Positions 27,401 to 34,263 of a stretch of DNA of 64,000 nucleotides are shown here, one piece after another. This DNA comes from Streptomyces composti (GTDB lineage Bacteria > Actinomycetota > Actinomycetes > Streptomycetales > Streptomycetaceae), in contig NZ_JAATEM010000034.1 in assembly GCF_012034205.1 (NCBI RefSeq), forward strand, positions 16,387-80,386, in the 5' to 3' direction. Positions within the stretch are counted from its first letter, which is position 1. Every line of letters starts with the position of its first letter. Under the pieces are notes generated by a model. That model saw nothing but the letters and a program-made list of their open reading frames with translations. It ran no database searches and was not told the origin of the DNA. Both the position numbers and the translations under genes were made by a program.

Positions 27401-30400
27401 CCACAGCTGCTGCTGCCCCGTGGTCACCGCGGCCATCTCGGTGCCGTCCGGACCGGGCAGGCGGGGAGCGGTCGCCGGCCCCGGCCGTGTGCCGTCGTCC
27501 TTCAGCGCCGCCGCCAGATCGGAGAGCACGGAACGCTCGAACAGCAGACGCACGGAGGCGTCCGCGCCGGCGCGCTCGCGCAGCCGGGTGAGGACCTGCC
27601 CGGCGAGCAGGGAGTGCCCGCCCAGGTCGAAGAAGTCGTCGTCACGCCCGACGGTCTCGACGCCGAGCACCTCACGCCAGATGCCGGCGACGAGTTCCTC
27701 GGTCGCGCCGCGGGGCGGCTCGCCCCGGCCGGCCGGCTGCACGGGGGCGGGCAGGGCGCGCCGGTCCACCTTGCCGTTGGGGGTGCGCGGAATGGCGTCG
27801 AGCACCACGAAGGCGGAGGGCACCATCGCGTCGGTCAGGGTCCGGCGCAGATGGCTGCGCAGCTCCGCATGGTCGACGGCGCCGGGCGCGGTGGCCGTCA
27901 CATATCCGACGAGCCGGTCGCCGTGCATCATGGCGACGGCGTCGTCCACCTCCGGGCGTCGCCGCAGGGCGGCCTCGATCTCGCCGAGTTCGATGCGCTG
28001 TCCGCGCACCTTGACCTGGAAGTCCTCACGCCCGAGATAGGCCAGCTCGCCGTCCGGCCGGTAGCGGACCAGGTCGCCGGTCCGGTACATGCGCCGGCCG
28101 GGGGCGAACGGATCGGCGACGAAACGCGAGGCGGTCAGGGCGGGGCGGTTCAGATAGCCGCGGGCGAGGCCCGCCCCGCTCAGGTACAGCTCGCCCACGG
28201 CGCCCACCGGCACCGGGCGCAGTTCGGCGTCCAGCACATAGGCGTGCTCGTGCGGCAGCGGCCGCCCGATCGCCGGGACCCGCTCGCCGCGGGGTACCCG
28301 GGACCAGGTCGAGTAGGTCGAGTCCTCGCTCGGGCCGTAGAGGTTGTACACGGCCTCGATGTGCCCGGTGGCGTACAGATCCTCCACCAGGGCGCCCGGC
28401 AGGGCCTCGCCACCGAGACCGATCACCTTGGGGGTGCCGCGCAGACCGCCGCCTGCGACGAGCTCCCGTGCGGCGGAGGGCACCGTGCAGATCAGGGTGA
28501 CGTCGGGGGCGTCGGGGGCGAGGAGGGCGAGAGGGTCCTCCACGACGACGACCGTGCCACCCGCGCTGAGCGTCCCGAAGAACTCGAAGACGGACACGTC
28601 GAAACAGACCGACGTGGAGGCGAGCACCCGTGACAGCTGGTGTGCGGTGTACTCGCGCAGCCCCCAGCGCACCATCTCGACGGTGCTGGCGTGGGTGAGC
28701 ATCACCGCCTTCGGATCGCCGGTCGAGCCCGAGGTGTAGAGGACGTACGCGAGCGAGTCCGGCCGGGTGCCGGTTCCGGTGACCGGTGTCACCGGCTGCC
28801 GGTCGAGGGCCTCGTGGTCCAGCTCGGTGAGGATCGTGCGGGCGCCGCTGTCCTCGCGCATGAACGCGATGCGTTCGGCCGGATAGGCCGGGTCGAGCGG
28901 CAGATAGGCGGCACCGGCCTTGAGGATGCCGAGCATCGCCACGGCGAGATCGGCGGTGCGCCGCAGCTGGATGCCGACGATGTCCTCGGGACCGGTGCCG
29001 CCGGCCCGCAGCAGGTGGGCGAGCTGGTTGGAGCGCTCGTCCAGCCGGCGGTAGGTGAGCTGCTGCCGGGAGTCGGTGACGGCGACCGCGTCCGGTACGC
29101 GGACGACCTGTTCGGCGAACAGATCGGTGAGAAGAACCGGTTCCGTGCCGGGCCGGGGACCCGAGCCCCACCGGGCGAGGAAGGCGCGGTCCTCTTCGGT
29201 GTGCAGGCCGAGGTGCGCGGCGAGCCGGTCGGGGTCCGCGACGGCCTCGGTGAGCAGTACCCGCAGCCGCTCGGCCATGGCGCGGGCGGTCGTCGCGTCG
29301 AAGAGGCCGGCGTTGTAGTCCCAGCTGCCCCACACCCGCTCGCCGTCGCGCCACAGGTGCAGTTCGACATCGTGCTGGGTGGCCTGGCGCGGCAGTGGTA
29401 CCGGTCGCAGCGCGGCGCCGCCCAGCCGGGGCGTGCCGAACTCGCCGTGGAACACGAAGTGGGTGCGGAACAGCGGCGACCGGTCCATGCTGCGGCCGGC
29501 CCCCAGCGCGGCGACGACGTCCTCGAAGGGGGCGTCGCGGTGCGCGAGGGCGTCGAGACTCGTCCGTCCGGCACGGCGTACCAGCTCACGGAAGGTGGGG
29601 CGGCCCGACAGATCGGTGCGCAGCACCAGGGGGTTGGTGAGCAGCCCGACGATGCCGTGCCGGCCACGACGGGAACGGCCCCCCTCGGCTGTGCCCACGC
29701 CGAAGTCGCTCTGCCCGCTGTGACGGCCCAGGAGCAGCTGGTAGGCGGCGAGGAGGACGGTGAAGAGGGTGGTGCCCTCCTCTGCCGCGAGCCGTTCGGC
29801 TGCGTTCACCAGGTCGGCGGGCAGGTCCACCGGGACAGAACCGGCCGCGAAGCCGCGATCCGCCGTCCGCGGCCGGTCGGTGGGCAGGTCGAGCACGGGC
29901 AGCCCGGTCAGCTGCTCCTTCCAGTAGGCGAGATGACCGGGGTCGGACACCGCAGCGGGGACGTCCGCCCCGGGCAGCGGCAGCTCACCGCCGCCGTAGA
30001 GGTGCTCGAGCTCACCGAAGAGGACGCGCAGCGAACCGCCGTCGCACACCAGGTGGTGGGCGACGAGGACGAGGAGGTGCTCCTCGTCCGCGAGCCGGAC
30101 ACCGTGCACCCGGACCAGGGGCGCCCGGCCCAGGTCGAACGGCTCCGCGGCGGCCCGTGCGGCGAACTCCTCGGCCGCTTCGGGGTCGTGGCGCAGGTCG
30201 GTCCAGACGGTGGCGGGTCCGGCGACCTCGGCGTGCACCGTGCGCACGGGGCCTTCGGGGCCCGCCGCAAAGGTGCTGCGCAGGGCGGGGTGACGGCCGA
30301 TCAGTGCGGTGACCGCGGCGTCGAACCGCTCCTGGTCGAGCGGTCCCGTGTGCCGGACCGCGAACGTCAGGTTGAACACCGGGGTGTGGGGGTGGAGCCC

Positions 30401-30508
30401 CTCGAACAGCCAGATGCCCTGCTGGGCCGGGCTGACCGAGGCGGGGCCGCTCGCGCCGCGCGCTGCCCGCCAGCGTGCCACCAGGTTTCGTCCAGTCGTC
30501 AGGTCCAT
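21452..30508 (-). CDS. Non-ribosomal peptide synthetase A (C-A-T-C-A-T-C-A*-T)
   Basis: 3018 residues. The ATG at 30508 overlaps the TGA of the FAAL gene (TGATG), so the two are coupled. Module 1: C (HHLVCDG at 151-157), A (YTSGSTGDPK at 591-600), T (DLGGHSLL, Ser 966). Module 2: C (HHLVADG), A (FTSGSTGQPK), T (DLGGQSLQ). Module 3: C (HHIVSDA), a degenerate A domain and T (FFELNGFSLL). My reading of the ten pocket residues is DVFCGGLTYK for A1 and DGQHAGVVAK for A2; neither matches a code I know. There is no epimerase or thioesterase, so the chain must pass to another protein, most simply NRPS C. The first C domain should accept the acyl-ACP of the FAAL protein. Confidence 0.93.
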   Translation of the reverse strand: MDLTTGRNLVARWRAARGASGPASVSPAQQGIWLFEGLHPHTPVFNLTFAVRHTGPLDQERFDAAVTALIGRHPALRSTFAAGPEGPVRTVHAEVAGPATVWTDLRHDPEAAEEFAARAAAEPFDLGRAPLVRVHGVRLADEEHLLVLVAHHLVCDGGSLRVLFGELEHLYGGGELPLPGADVPAAVSDPGHLAYWKEQLTGLPVLDLPTDRPRTADRGFAAGSVPVDLPADLVNAAERLAAEEGTTLFTVLLAAYQLLLGRHSGQSDFGVGTAEGGRSRRGRHGIVGLLTNPLVLRTDLSGRPTFRELVRRAGRTSLDALAHRDAPFEDVVAALGAGRSMDRSPLFRTHFVFHGEFGTPRLGGAALRPVPLPRQATQHDVELHLWRDGERVWGSWDYNAGLFDATTARAMAERLRVLLTEAVADPDRLAAHLGLHTEEDRAFLARWGSGPRPGTEPVLLTDLFAEQVVRVPDAVAVTDSRQQLTYRRLDERSNQLAHLLRAGGTGPEDIVGIQLRRTADLAVAMLGILKAGAAYLPLDPAYPAERIAFMREDSGARTILTELDHEALDRQPVTPVTGTGTRPDSLAYVLYTSGSTGDPKAVMLTHASTVEMVRWGLREYTAHQLSRVLASTSVCFDVSVFEFFGTLSAGGTVVVVEDPLALLAPDAPDVTLICTVPSAARELVAGGGLRGTPKVIGLGGEALPGALVEDLYATGHIEAVYNLYGPSEDSTYSTWSRVPRGERVPAIGRPLPHEHAYVLDAELRPVPVGAVGELYLSGAGLARGYLNRPALTASRFVADPFAPGRRMYRTGDLVRYRPDGELAYLGREDFQVKVRGQRIELGEIEAALRRRPEVDDAVAMMHGDRLVGYVTATAPGAVDHAELRSHLRRTLTDAMVPSAFVVLDAIPRTPNGKVDRRALPAPVQPAGRGEPPRGATEELVAGIWREVLGVETVGRDDDFFDLGGHSLLAGQVLTRLRERAGADASVRLLFERSVLSDLAAALKDDGTRPGPATAPRLPGPDGTEMAAVTTGQQQLWFLCRMDPAAHRAWLMQGSLRISGPVRAEVLDRALRTVVQRHETLRTTFREVDGQLRQLIHPEPLAGLERVSLSTESELADLAEEAAQGIDLSAGPLLRVHLAELGEEDHILLLTVHHLVADGWSLAVLGEELGRVYAAGLEERDPGLEPLPVQYADHAAWQREALDGGALTPHIDYWRRQLDGVAPLELRTDRLRPARPSYRGALSRHRVPAGVVRRLHAHGAEHAATPYMVLLAAFMVLLHRHSEQTDIAVGSPVAGRNHSDFERLVGFFLHTVVLRAEVRDDVPFTELLRQVRRTVLDALDHQDAPFEAILEELDLPVRGPSRTPLFDVMFNYLSQPGAGFTAPGLNAEQIPAERLPAKYDLELYVEDLPDGSVDLLLSYSQDLFDSGTAEAVLDRYVTLLAQVAADPGRAVGDLRLTDGSGIPHTPSVAPEGATVADAFLKQVALHPDRVALWTPDVVLSYAETDLRARVLAGALRARVAAGHGRVGILCGQGVEVPVAMLGIMASGHAYMPLDPNAPESRLSQLIELTDADAIVTDRANRALAEQVAGGRPVIDVNDGTARPLDAWTPLDPDGVAYVLFTSGSTGQPKAVVQSHHNVARHTYAYAEVLGVRETDRLTMVCSYTADGAGQDLYSALVHGATACPMDLRRDGAEAVREALARSGATIYHSTPTAFRELATAVGAADWPDTLHTAAYGGEKLTRDDVTFVQRKLPDCRIVNVYGLTECSVALMHVIEPGEALPRASVPIGRPIPGVDVHLRGGDGRPAELFGEIILTGPSLALGYLDPAQTAAAFHEGPEGRSYHTGDLAWLLPDGSLELVGRRDGQVKLWGHRVETGEVEARLRALPGVTDAAVVPVTDPAGQLQLAGYFTGTAEPADVRAELYAVLPHYMVPRVLVPMASLPYTRTAKISRTELPAPDWHAPAPSAPPRTPTEQAIADVISEVLEVPAVGRQDNFFDLGGQSLQASKVVGRLRETLGVEVSVRQIFELGTVERIAAALAPGRPGIEPRPEGAEAVLSYDQRRLWLEDQLRSSVAYNVHGRQRLIGDLDVAVLERSIRAIIARHETLRTTFPVVDGRTVQSVAPPDDAWRIPVEDLSGFAGDRLGAALKLADEQATTTFDLAAGPLFHCLLVKLADDEHLLSITIHHIVSDAWSIRLFLAELSRLYEAGGDADAAGLAPLPVQYRDYAAWQRTWLTPEKLEAQVGYWRQHLEGSPAALDLPVARRLSPDQGAEGGRVWAELSAEETAALHELCRAHGVTPFMLLLTLLATVLRRWSGQDDLVIGAPVTTRNDAATTDLIGFFVNTLPLRVDLSGDPAFDALLGRVRKVALDGYTHNEDTPFDVLVNELKVPRDPNHTPLFQVVLNMVESTSEDWELAGVSVRNVEPPALPSKFDLTLTAHMSDTAVKFELVHHRDRYDTVMMRALLDQVRTLLAGAAADPSRGILEYPLQAPENVPAAPALRTEEVSRPEPPAARHMALADGSGFWTYAQMYAAADRTARSLAARGEGNVAVIKRPTAGFAVAALGCALADVPFSAVAADPGLAHHPFITTVLDPAPGEDTPETAIDVRALLAEAADTAGEGPVPVVDDWTAGRYGFGRQDRFAVLTGGAGALMCALNASRAAGAALVMPDEAATASPAALIGWLRDTPVTVLHLTGPQLRDLAAHDVRFPSLRRVLLDNDGRLTSHDVELVRRMAPSCRITALYRLDAAGRPLAAFDVPDDWSPRTAPLRVPLGTEVSGTRAELLNPAGLPVAPGEIGEIRAASRSTGDLGRRLPDGTLEFAGTAGTRTDLVEVVAALRDLPAVRDALVTELPGADNRVSIVAFVAADEDAVSVSELRRHLTLRLPETLMPQQLLTLERLPLTPDGDYDPSGLPDPAGDDGGDVYVAPRTPVERQLVEIFEELLDVEGVGVHNTFFELNGFSLLATQLVSRIRETFRIELALREVFESPTVESLAQLIVRAQAEQADTAALEVLLSELE
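21520..22980 (-). other. Dead adenylation domain and atypical carrier domain in module 3 of NRPS A
   Basis: Where core motif A3 (YTSGSTGxPKG) should be, the sequence reads FAVLTGGAGALMCALN. The YGPTE motif is replaced by TALYRLDAAGRP, the A7/A8 hinge region is eroded (TGDLGRRLPDGTLEFAGTAGTR), and the A10 lysine motif NGK reads TPDGDYD. The domain cannot bind ATP normally. The following carrier keeps its phosphopantetheine serine but in an altered context (FFELNGFSLLA instead of DLGGHSLL). The reading frame is intact over ~480 codons, so the domain is retained as structure. The module is either loaded in trans or skipped. Confidence 0.85.
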
Positions 30509-32430
30509 CACGCCGCCGCCTCGCCCTTGATCGCCGTCAGGACGCGATCGAGTACCGCGTCCTGAGCCCGCCCGTCGGCGAGCCATCCCTTCATCAGCTC
30601 GTTCGCCACGTCCTGCGGGGTCGCCGCCGAGAGCACCGTCCCCAGCGGCACCGGCAGTTGCAGCGCGTCCTCCAGGACCGCCGCCGCCTCGGCGGCCAGG
30701 ACCGAGTCCAGTCCCAGATCGATCAGGCCGTCCGTCGGGCGGCAGTCCGGGATGTCCCGGACCGCGGCGACGATCCCGCAGATCAGCATGGTCAGCTCGT
30801 CGGCCGCCGCCGGCGGCGAGGGCTCCCCGGCGGACAGTTCGCCCAGCCGCTGCGGATCGTCGGCGATCGCGTCGGCGTAGGCCCCGGCCAGGAACTTCTC
30901 CCGGCAGTGCGAGCGCCGCACCTTGCCGCTCGATGTGCGCGGTACGGCACGGGGCGGTACCAGGACCACCAGTCCGAGCGGGAGCCCGGTGCCCGCGAGC
31001 ACGGCTGCGCGCACCTGTGCGGCGAGTTCCGGGGTGCGCTCGCCGCGCACCTCCAGGACCAGGACCGGGCACGCGGAAGGGCCGTCCACCAGGAACGCGG
31101 CGGCCGTACCCGCCCTGCGGCCGAGGAGTTCCAGGGCGGGCGCCTCGACGTCCGACGCGTGGTGGTTGGCGCCCCGGAACACGATGACGTCCTTGGCCCG
31201 TCCGGTGACGGTCAGTTCGCCGGCCCGCAGGTAGCCGAGGTCACCGGTGCGCAGGTACGTCTCGCCGTGCAGCTCGCCGAACAGCGAGGTGGAGTCGGCG
31301 CGGTGGTAACCGGGCGTGATGTGCGGTCCGGCGATCCAGATCTCGCCCTCCTGCCCCTCCTGCCTGGGCGCGCCCGTCTCCGGGTCCACCACGTGGACGC
31401 GCTGGCCGTCCACCGGAGCGCCGCAGCTGACCGTGGCGTCGGACGCCGGCCCCGCCCAGTGGCCCGCGCTGACGATCAGCGTCGCCTCCGCCAGCCCGTA
31501 GCAGGGCACGAATGCCCCGGGATCGAAGCCGACCGGCGCGAAGCGCCGCGCGAACGCCTCCATGGTCTGCTGCCGGACCGTCTCGCCGCCGCTGAACGCC
31601 ACGCTCCAGCCCGACAGGTCGAGCCCCTCCAGCGCGGCGTCGTCGTGCGCCCGGCGCACACACAGCTGGTACGCGAAGTCGGGGCCGCCGCTGACCGTGA
31701 CACCGTGCTCCGTGATCTGCCGCAGCCAGGACAGCGGCGCCTTGAGGAAGTCCTCCGGTGGCATGATCCGTACCGGGATGCCTGCCGACATCGGTGCCAG
31801 CAGCCCTCCGATGAGACCCATGTCGTGGTACGGCGGCAGCCAGGTCATCCCGCGCGAGGACTCGCTCAGACCGAACGCCCGGGCGATGGCCGCCGTGTTC
31901 GCCGCGATGCTGTCGTGGCGGACCAGGACTCCGCGAGGGTTCCCGGTACTGCCGGAGGTGTACTGGATGATTCCGACCTGCTGGTCCGCGGCACCCGGCG
32001 GGCGGAACCAGTTCGTGCCGTCGGCCTCCGCCCCGGGGACGGTCAGGAACGACGCCTCCCCCATGCCGGTGTGCTGCTCGGGGGCCAGGACGACCGAGGG
32101 ACGGGCGTCCTGCACGATGCCGTCGATCCGTGCGCGGTCCGGGAGGGACGACTGGTTCGGCGGATAGGCGGGAATCACCGGACGGCCGGCCAGGAACGCG
32201 GCGAACACCGCGACCACGTACTCCAGGCCGGCGGGGTAGAGCAGCAGCGCCGGTCCGTCACCGCAACGGGTCAGCTGCCCGGCCAGGGCGGAGGCCCGCC
32301 CGGCGAGCGAGCCGTGACTCAGCTCCGTGGTCCGCCCGTCCCTGCCGACGAGCTCGTAGGCGGTGGCGTCCGGCTCCCGCTCGGCCCGGGAGCGGAGTAT
32401 GTCGACCAGAAGGTGTGCGCGGTCGATCAT
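30508..32430 (-). CDS. Fatty acyl-AMP ligase fused to an acyl carrier protein (lipopeptide starter)
   Basis: 640 residues from MIDRAHLLVDILRSRA, with GGGAGGG upstream. The AMP-binding motif IIQYTSGSTGNPRGVLVRH and the FAAL block TWLPPYHDMGLIGGLLAPM are followed by a C-terminal subdomain ending PRTSSGKVRRSHCREKF. The last ~90 residues form a carrier domain with the phosphopantetheine Ser in LIDLGLDSVLAAEAA. FAALs activate free fatty acids as acyl-AMP and pass them to a carrier without CoA; here the carrier is in cis. The gene leads the NRPS A operon and is coupled to it, so it most likely starts the chain. Chain length cannot be read from the sequence. Confidence 0.92.
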   Translation of the reverse strand: MIDRAHLLVDILRSRAEREPDATAYELVGRDGRTTELSHGSLAGRASALAGQLTRCGDGPALLLYPAGLEYVVAVFAAFLAGRPVIPAYPPNQSSLPDRARIDGIVQDARPSVVLAPEQHTGMGEASFLTVPGAEADGTNWFRPPGAADQQVGIIQYTSGSTGNPRGVLVRHDSIAANTAAIARAFGLSESSRGMTWLPPYHDMGLIGGLLAPMSAGIPVRIMPPEDFLKAPLSWLRQITEHGVTVSGGPDFAYQLCVRRAHDDAALEGLDLSGWSVAFSGGETVRQQTMEAFARRFAPVGFDPGAFVPCYGLAEATLIVSAGHWAGPASDATVSCGAPVDGQRVHVVDPETGAPRQEGQEGEIWIAGPHITPGYHRADSTSLFGELHGETYLRTGDLGYLRAGELTVTGRAKDVIVFRGANHHASDVEAPALELLGRRAGTAAAFLVDGPSACPVLVLEVRGERTPELAAQVRAAVLAGTGLPLGLVVLVPPRAVPRTSSGKVRRSHCREKFLAGAYADAIADDPQRLGELSAGEPSPPAAADELTMLICGIVAAVRDIPDCRPTDGLIDLGLDSVLAAEAAAVLEDALQLPVPLGTVLSAATPQDVANELMKGWLADGRAQDAVLDRVLTAIKGEAAA

Positions 32431-32823
32431 CAGGGGCCCTCCCAAGCATGCGATGTCCGACGGTCCACCCGGGGAATCCGGGCGGACCGGGTAAGCCCCC
32501 CTGCGCTGCGGGCGCACCGCTCGTGGCGCCGGTTCTGCTGCCGGGGACCTGAGGCCGGTTGGTTCGTCGCCTGCGCCGGACGGTGCGGCATTTCATCTGC
32601 TGTCCGACGAGGCGCGCATATGGGCGGCAGCCCACACCATGCCGAGGAAGGTAATCGCCCGTCGGAGGGGGCGGGCGTCCCATAAAGGGGGGATGCACCC
32701 GGTGCCGCCCGATCCCTGAACATGTCTACGTGCACGGTCCATTGGGCGCCGTACGCCTCCGACAGGGAAAGGCATTACGTCCTGAGCGACGTGATCCCAT
32801 TTCCGACCCGACATAAACCGTGG
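32431..32823. other. 393-bp divergent gap between the FAAL operon and the MFS exporter
   Basis: The gap holds one operator (32677-32694) with a -10 box facing the FAAL gene at 32653-32648, leaving a ~210-base leader. No convincing promoter for the MFS gene was found; a TGAACA word sits near the expected distance on the plus strand. No small coding frame with a ribosome binding site was seen. Confidence 0.5.
32648..32694 (-). promoter_or_regulatory. Cluster operator and -10 box of the FAAL-NRPS A operon
   Basis: Plus-strand GTCCCA-TAAAGG-GGGGAT (32677-32694) is the operator with one changed base in each arm. On the minus strand it is followed after 23 nt by TACCTT (32653-32648), a TANNNT -10 box. 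The geometry is identical to the sites at 20.15 and 40.43 kb. Confidence 0.6.
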
Positions 32824-34263
32824 ATGGGGCAGTCGCGCATGCGGAAATTCATAGCAATCTGGGCGAGCAGCCTGGTGACGATGACCGGATCGGCACTCAC
32901 CGGATTCGCGCTCGGCGTGTGGGTCTATCTGGAGACCGGATCGACCACCCAGCTCGCCCTCACCTTCGTGCTCGCGTTTCTGCCCGCCATCGTGTTCTCA
33001 CCGCTGGCCGGAGCGCTGGTGGACCGCTGGGACCGCAGGGTGATCCTGCTCGTCGGTGACGCGGTGGGCATCGGCACCACACTGACCCTGGGTCTGTTGT
33101 TCACGGCCGGTCATCTGCAACCGTGGCACATCTTCGTCACCACGGTGATCCGGTCGTTGCTGCGAGCCATGCAGGTCCCGGCGCTCAACTCGATCGTCGT
33201 CCTGCTCGCGCCCAAGGAGCAGATCGGCCGCGCCAACGGCATGATGGGGGTCGCCAACGCCATCAGCCAGACCGTGGCGCCGGCGCTCGGCGGTGCGCTC
33301 ATGCTCGCCATCGGACTCAACGGGGTCCTGTTCATCGACTGCGCCACCTTCTTCCTCAACGTCGTGGTGCTCTTCCTGACGCGCATCCCCGCCCCGCCGG
33401 CGTCGGAGGCCGGCAGCGAGGGCAAGGGGTCGCTGCGCAGCGAGATCCGGCAGGGCTGGCGCGTTCTGGCCGTCAACCGCGCCCTGGTCACCCTCGCCGT
33501 GTTCTACGCGGCGCTGGACCTCAGCGTCGGCTTCGTCGACGTCCTCATCACGCCGATGGTGATCGGCTTCGCGTCGGTCTCGGCCCTGGGCATGGTGCTC
33601 ACGGTCGGCGGTGTCGGACTGGTTCTCGGCAGCGTCACCATGGCCTCCTGGGGCGGCCCCCGGCGCCGCGTCCACGGCACGGCGGGCTTCGCGATCCCCC
33701 TGGGGCTGTTCCTGTGCCTCGGATCGCTGCGCCCCAGCGTCACCCTGGTGGCGATCGCCGCGTTCGGTTTCATGTTCTGCTCGATGATCATCGACGGCAC
33801 CTCGCGGAGCATCATCGGCACCGAGGTGGAACCCGATCTGCAGGGACGTGCGTTCGCCACCTTCAACATGATCACCAACACTGTCCTGTGCAGCAGCTAC
33901 CTCCTCGCCGGGCCGGTCTCCGACCGCATCTTCGAGCCCCTGCTCGCCGAGGACGGCGCGCTCGCGGGAAGCGTCGGCGGCGTCATCGGCACCGGGCCCG
34001 GACGCGGCATGGCCCTGCTGCTCGGGCTGCTCGGGCTGCTGGTCCTGGCGACGGCCGCCGTGGGCTATCTGACCCCGGGCCTGCGCAGCCTGTCGGACAA
34101 GGTGACGAAGCCCGACGAACCGTCACCCGAGGCCGAGCCGTCCTCCGAGAAGGAGCCGGCCCGCGGTGCGGACGCCGGTCCGTCCGAGGACGCGGGTGCG
34201 ACCGGGGGCACCGGCCGGGAAACGACGGTGGGCACCGCGCGCCAGCCGGTCTCCGACCGATGA
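32824..34263 (+). CDS. MFS exporter
   Basis: 479 residues if started at MGQSRMRKFIAIW; the ATG five codons later (32839) is equally plausible and the frame is open upstream to 32722. About 12 transmembrane helices are visible and the MFS motif A reads GALVDRWDRRVILL between helices 2 and 3, the pattern of the MFS_3/EntS-type exporters common in siderophore and peptide clusters. A charged, Glu/Pro-rich tail of ~65 residues follows. It probably exports the cluster product. Its stop codon overlaps the start of the LanB-like gene (ATGA). Confidence 0.85.
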   Translation: MGQSRMRKFIAIWASSLVTMTGSALTGFALGVWVYLETGSTTQLALTFVLAFLPAIVFSPLAGALVDRWDRRVILLVGDAVGIGTTLTLGLLFTAGHLQPWHIFVTTVIRSLLRAMQVPALNSIVVLLAPKEQIGRANGMMGVANAISQTVAPALGGALMLAIGLNGVLFIDCATFFLNVVVLFLTRIPAPPASEAGSEGKGSLRSEIRQGWRVLAVNRALVTLAVFYAALDLSVGFVDVLITPMVIGFASVSALGMVLTVGGVGLVLGSVTMASWGGPRRRVHGTAGFAIPLGLFLCLGSLRPSVTLVAIAAFGFMFCSMIIDGTSRSIIGTEVEPDLQGRAFATFNMITNTVLCSSYLLAGPVSDRIFEPLLAEDGALAGSVGGVIGTGPGRGMALLLGLLGLLVLATAAVGYLTPGLRSLSDKVTKPDEPSPEAEPSSEKEPARGADAGPSEDAGATGGTGRETTVGTARQPVSDR

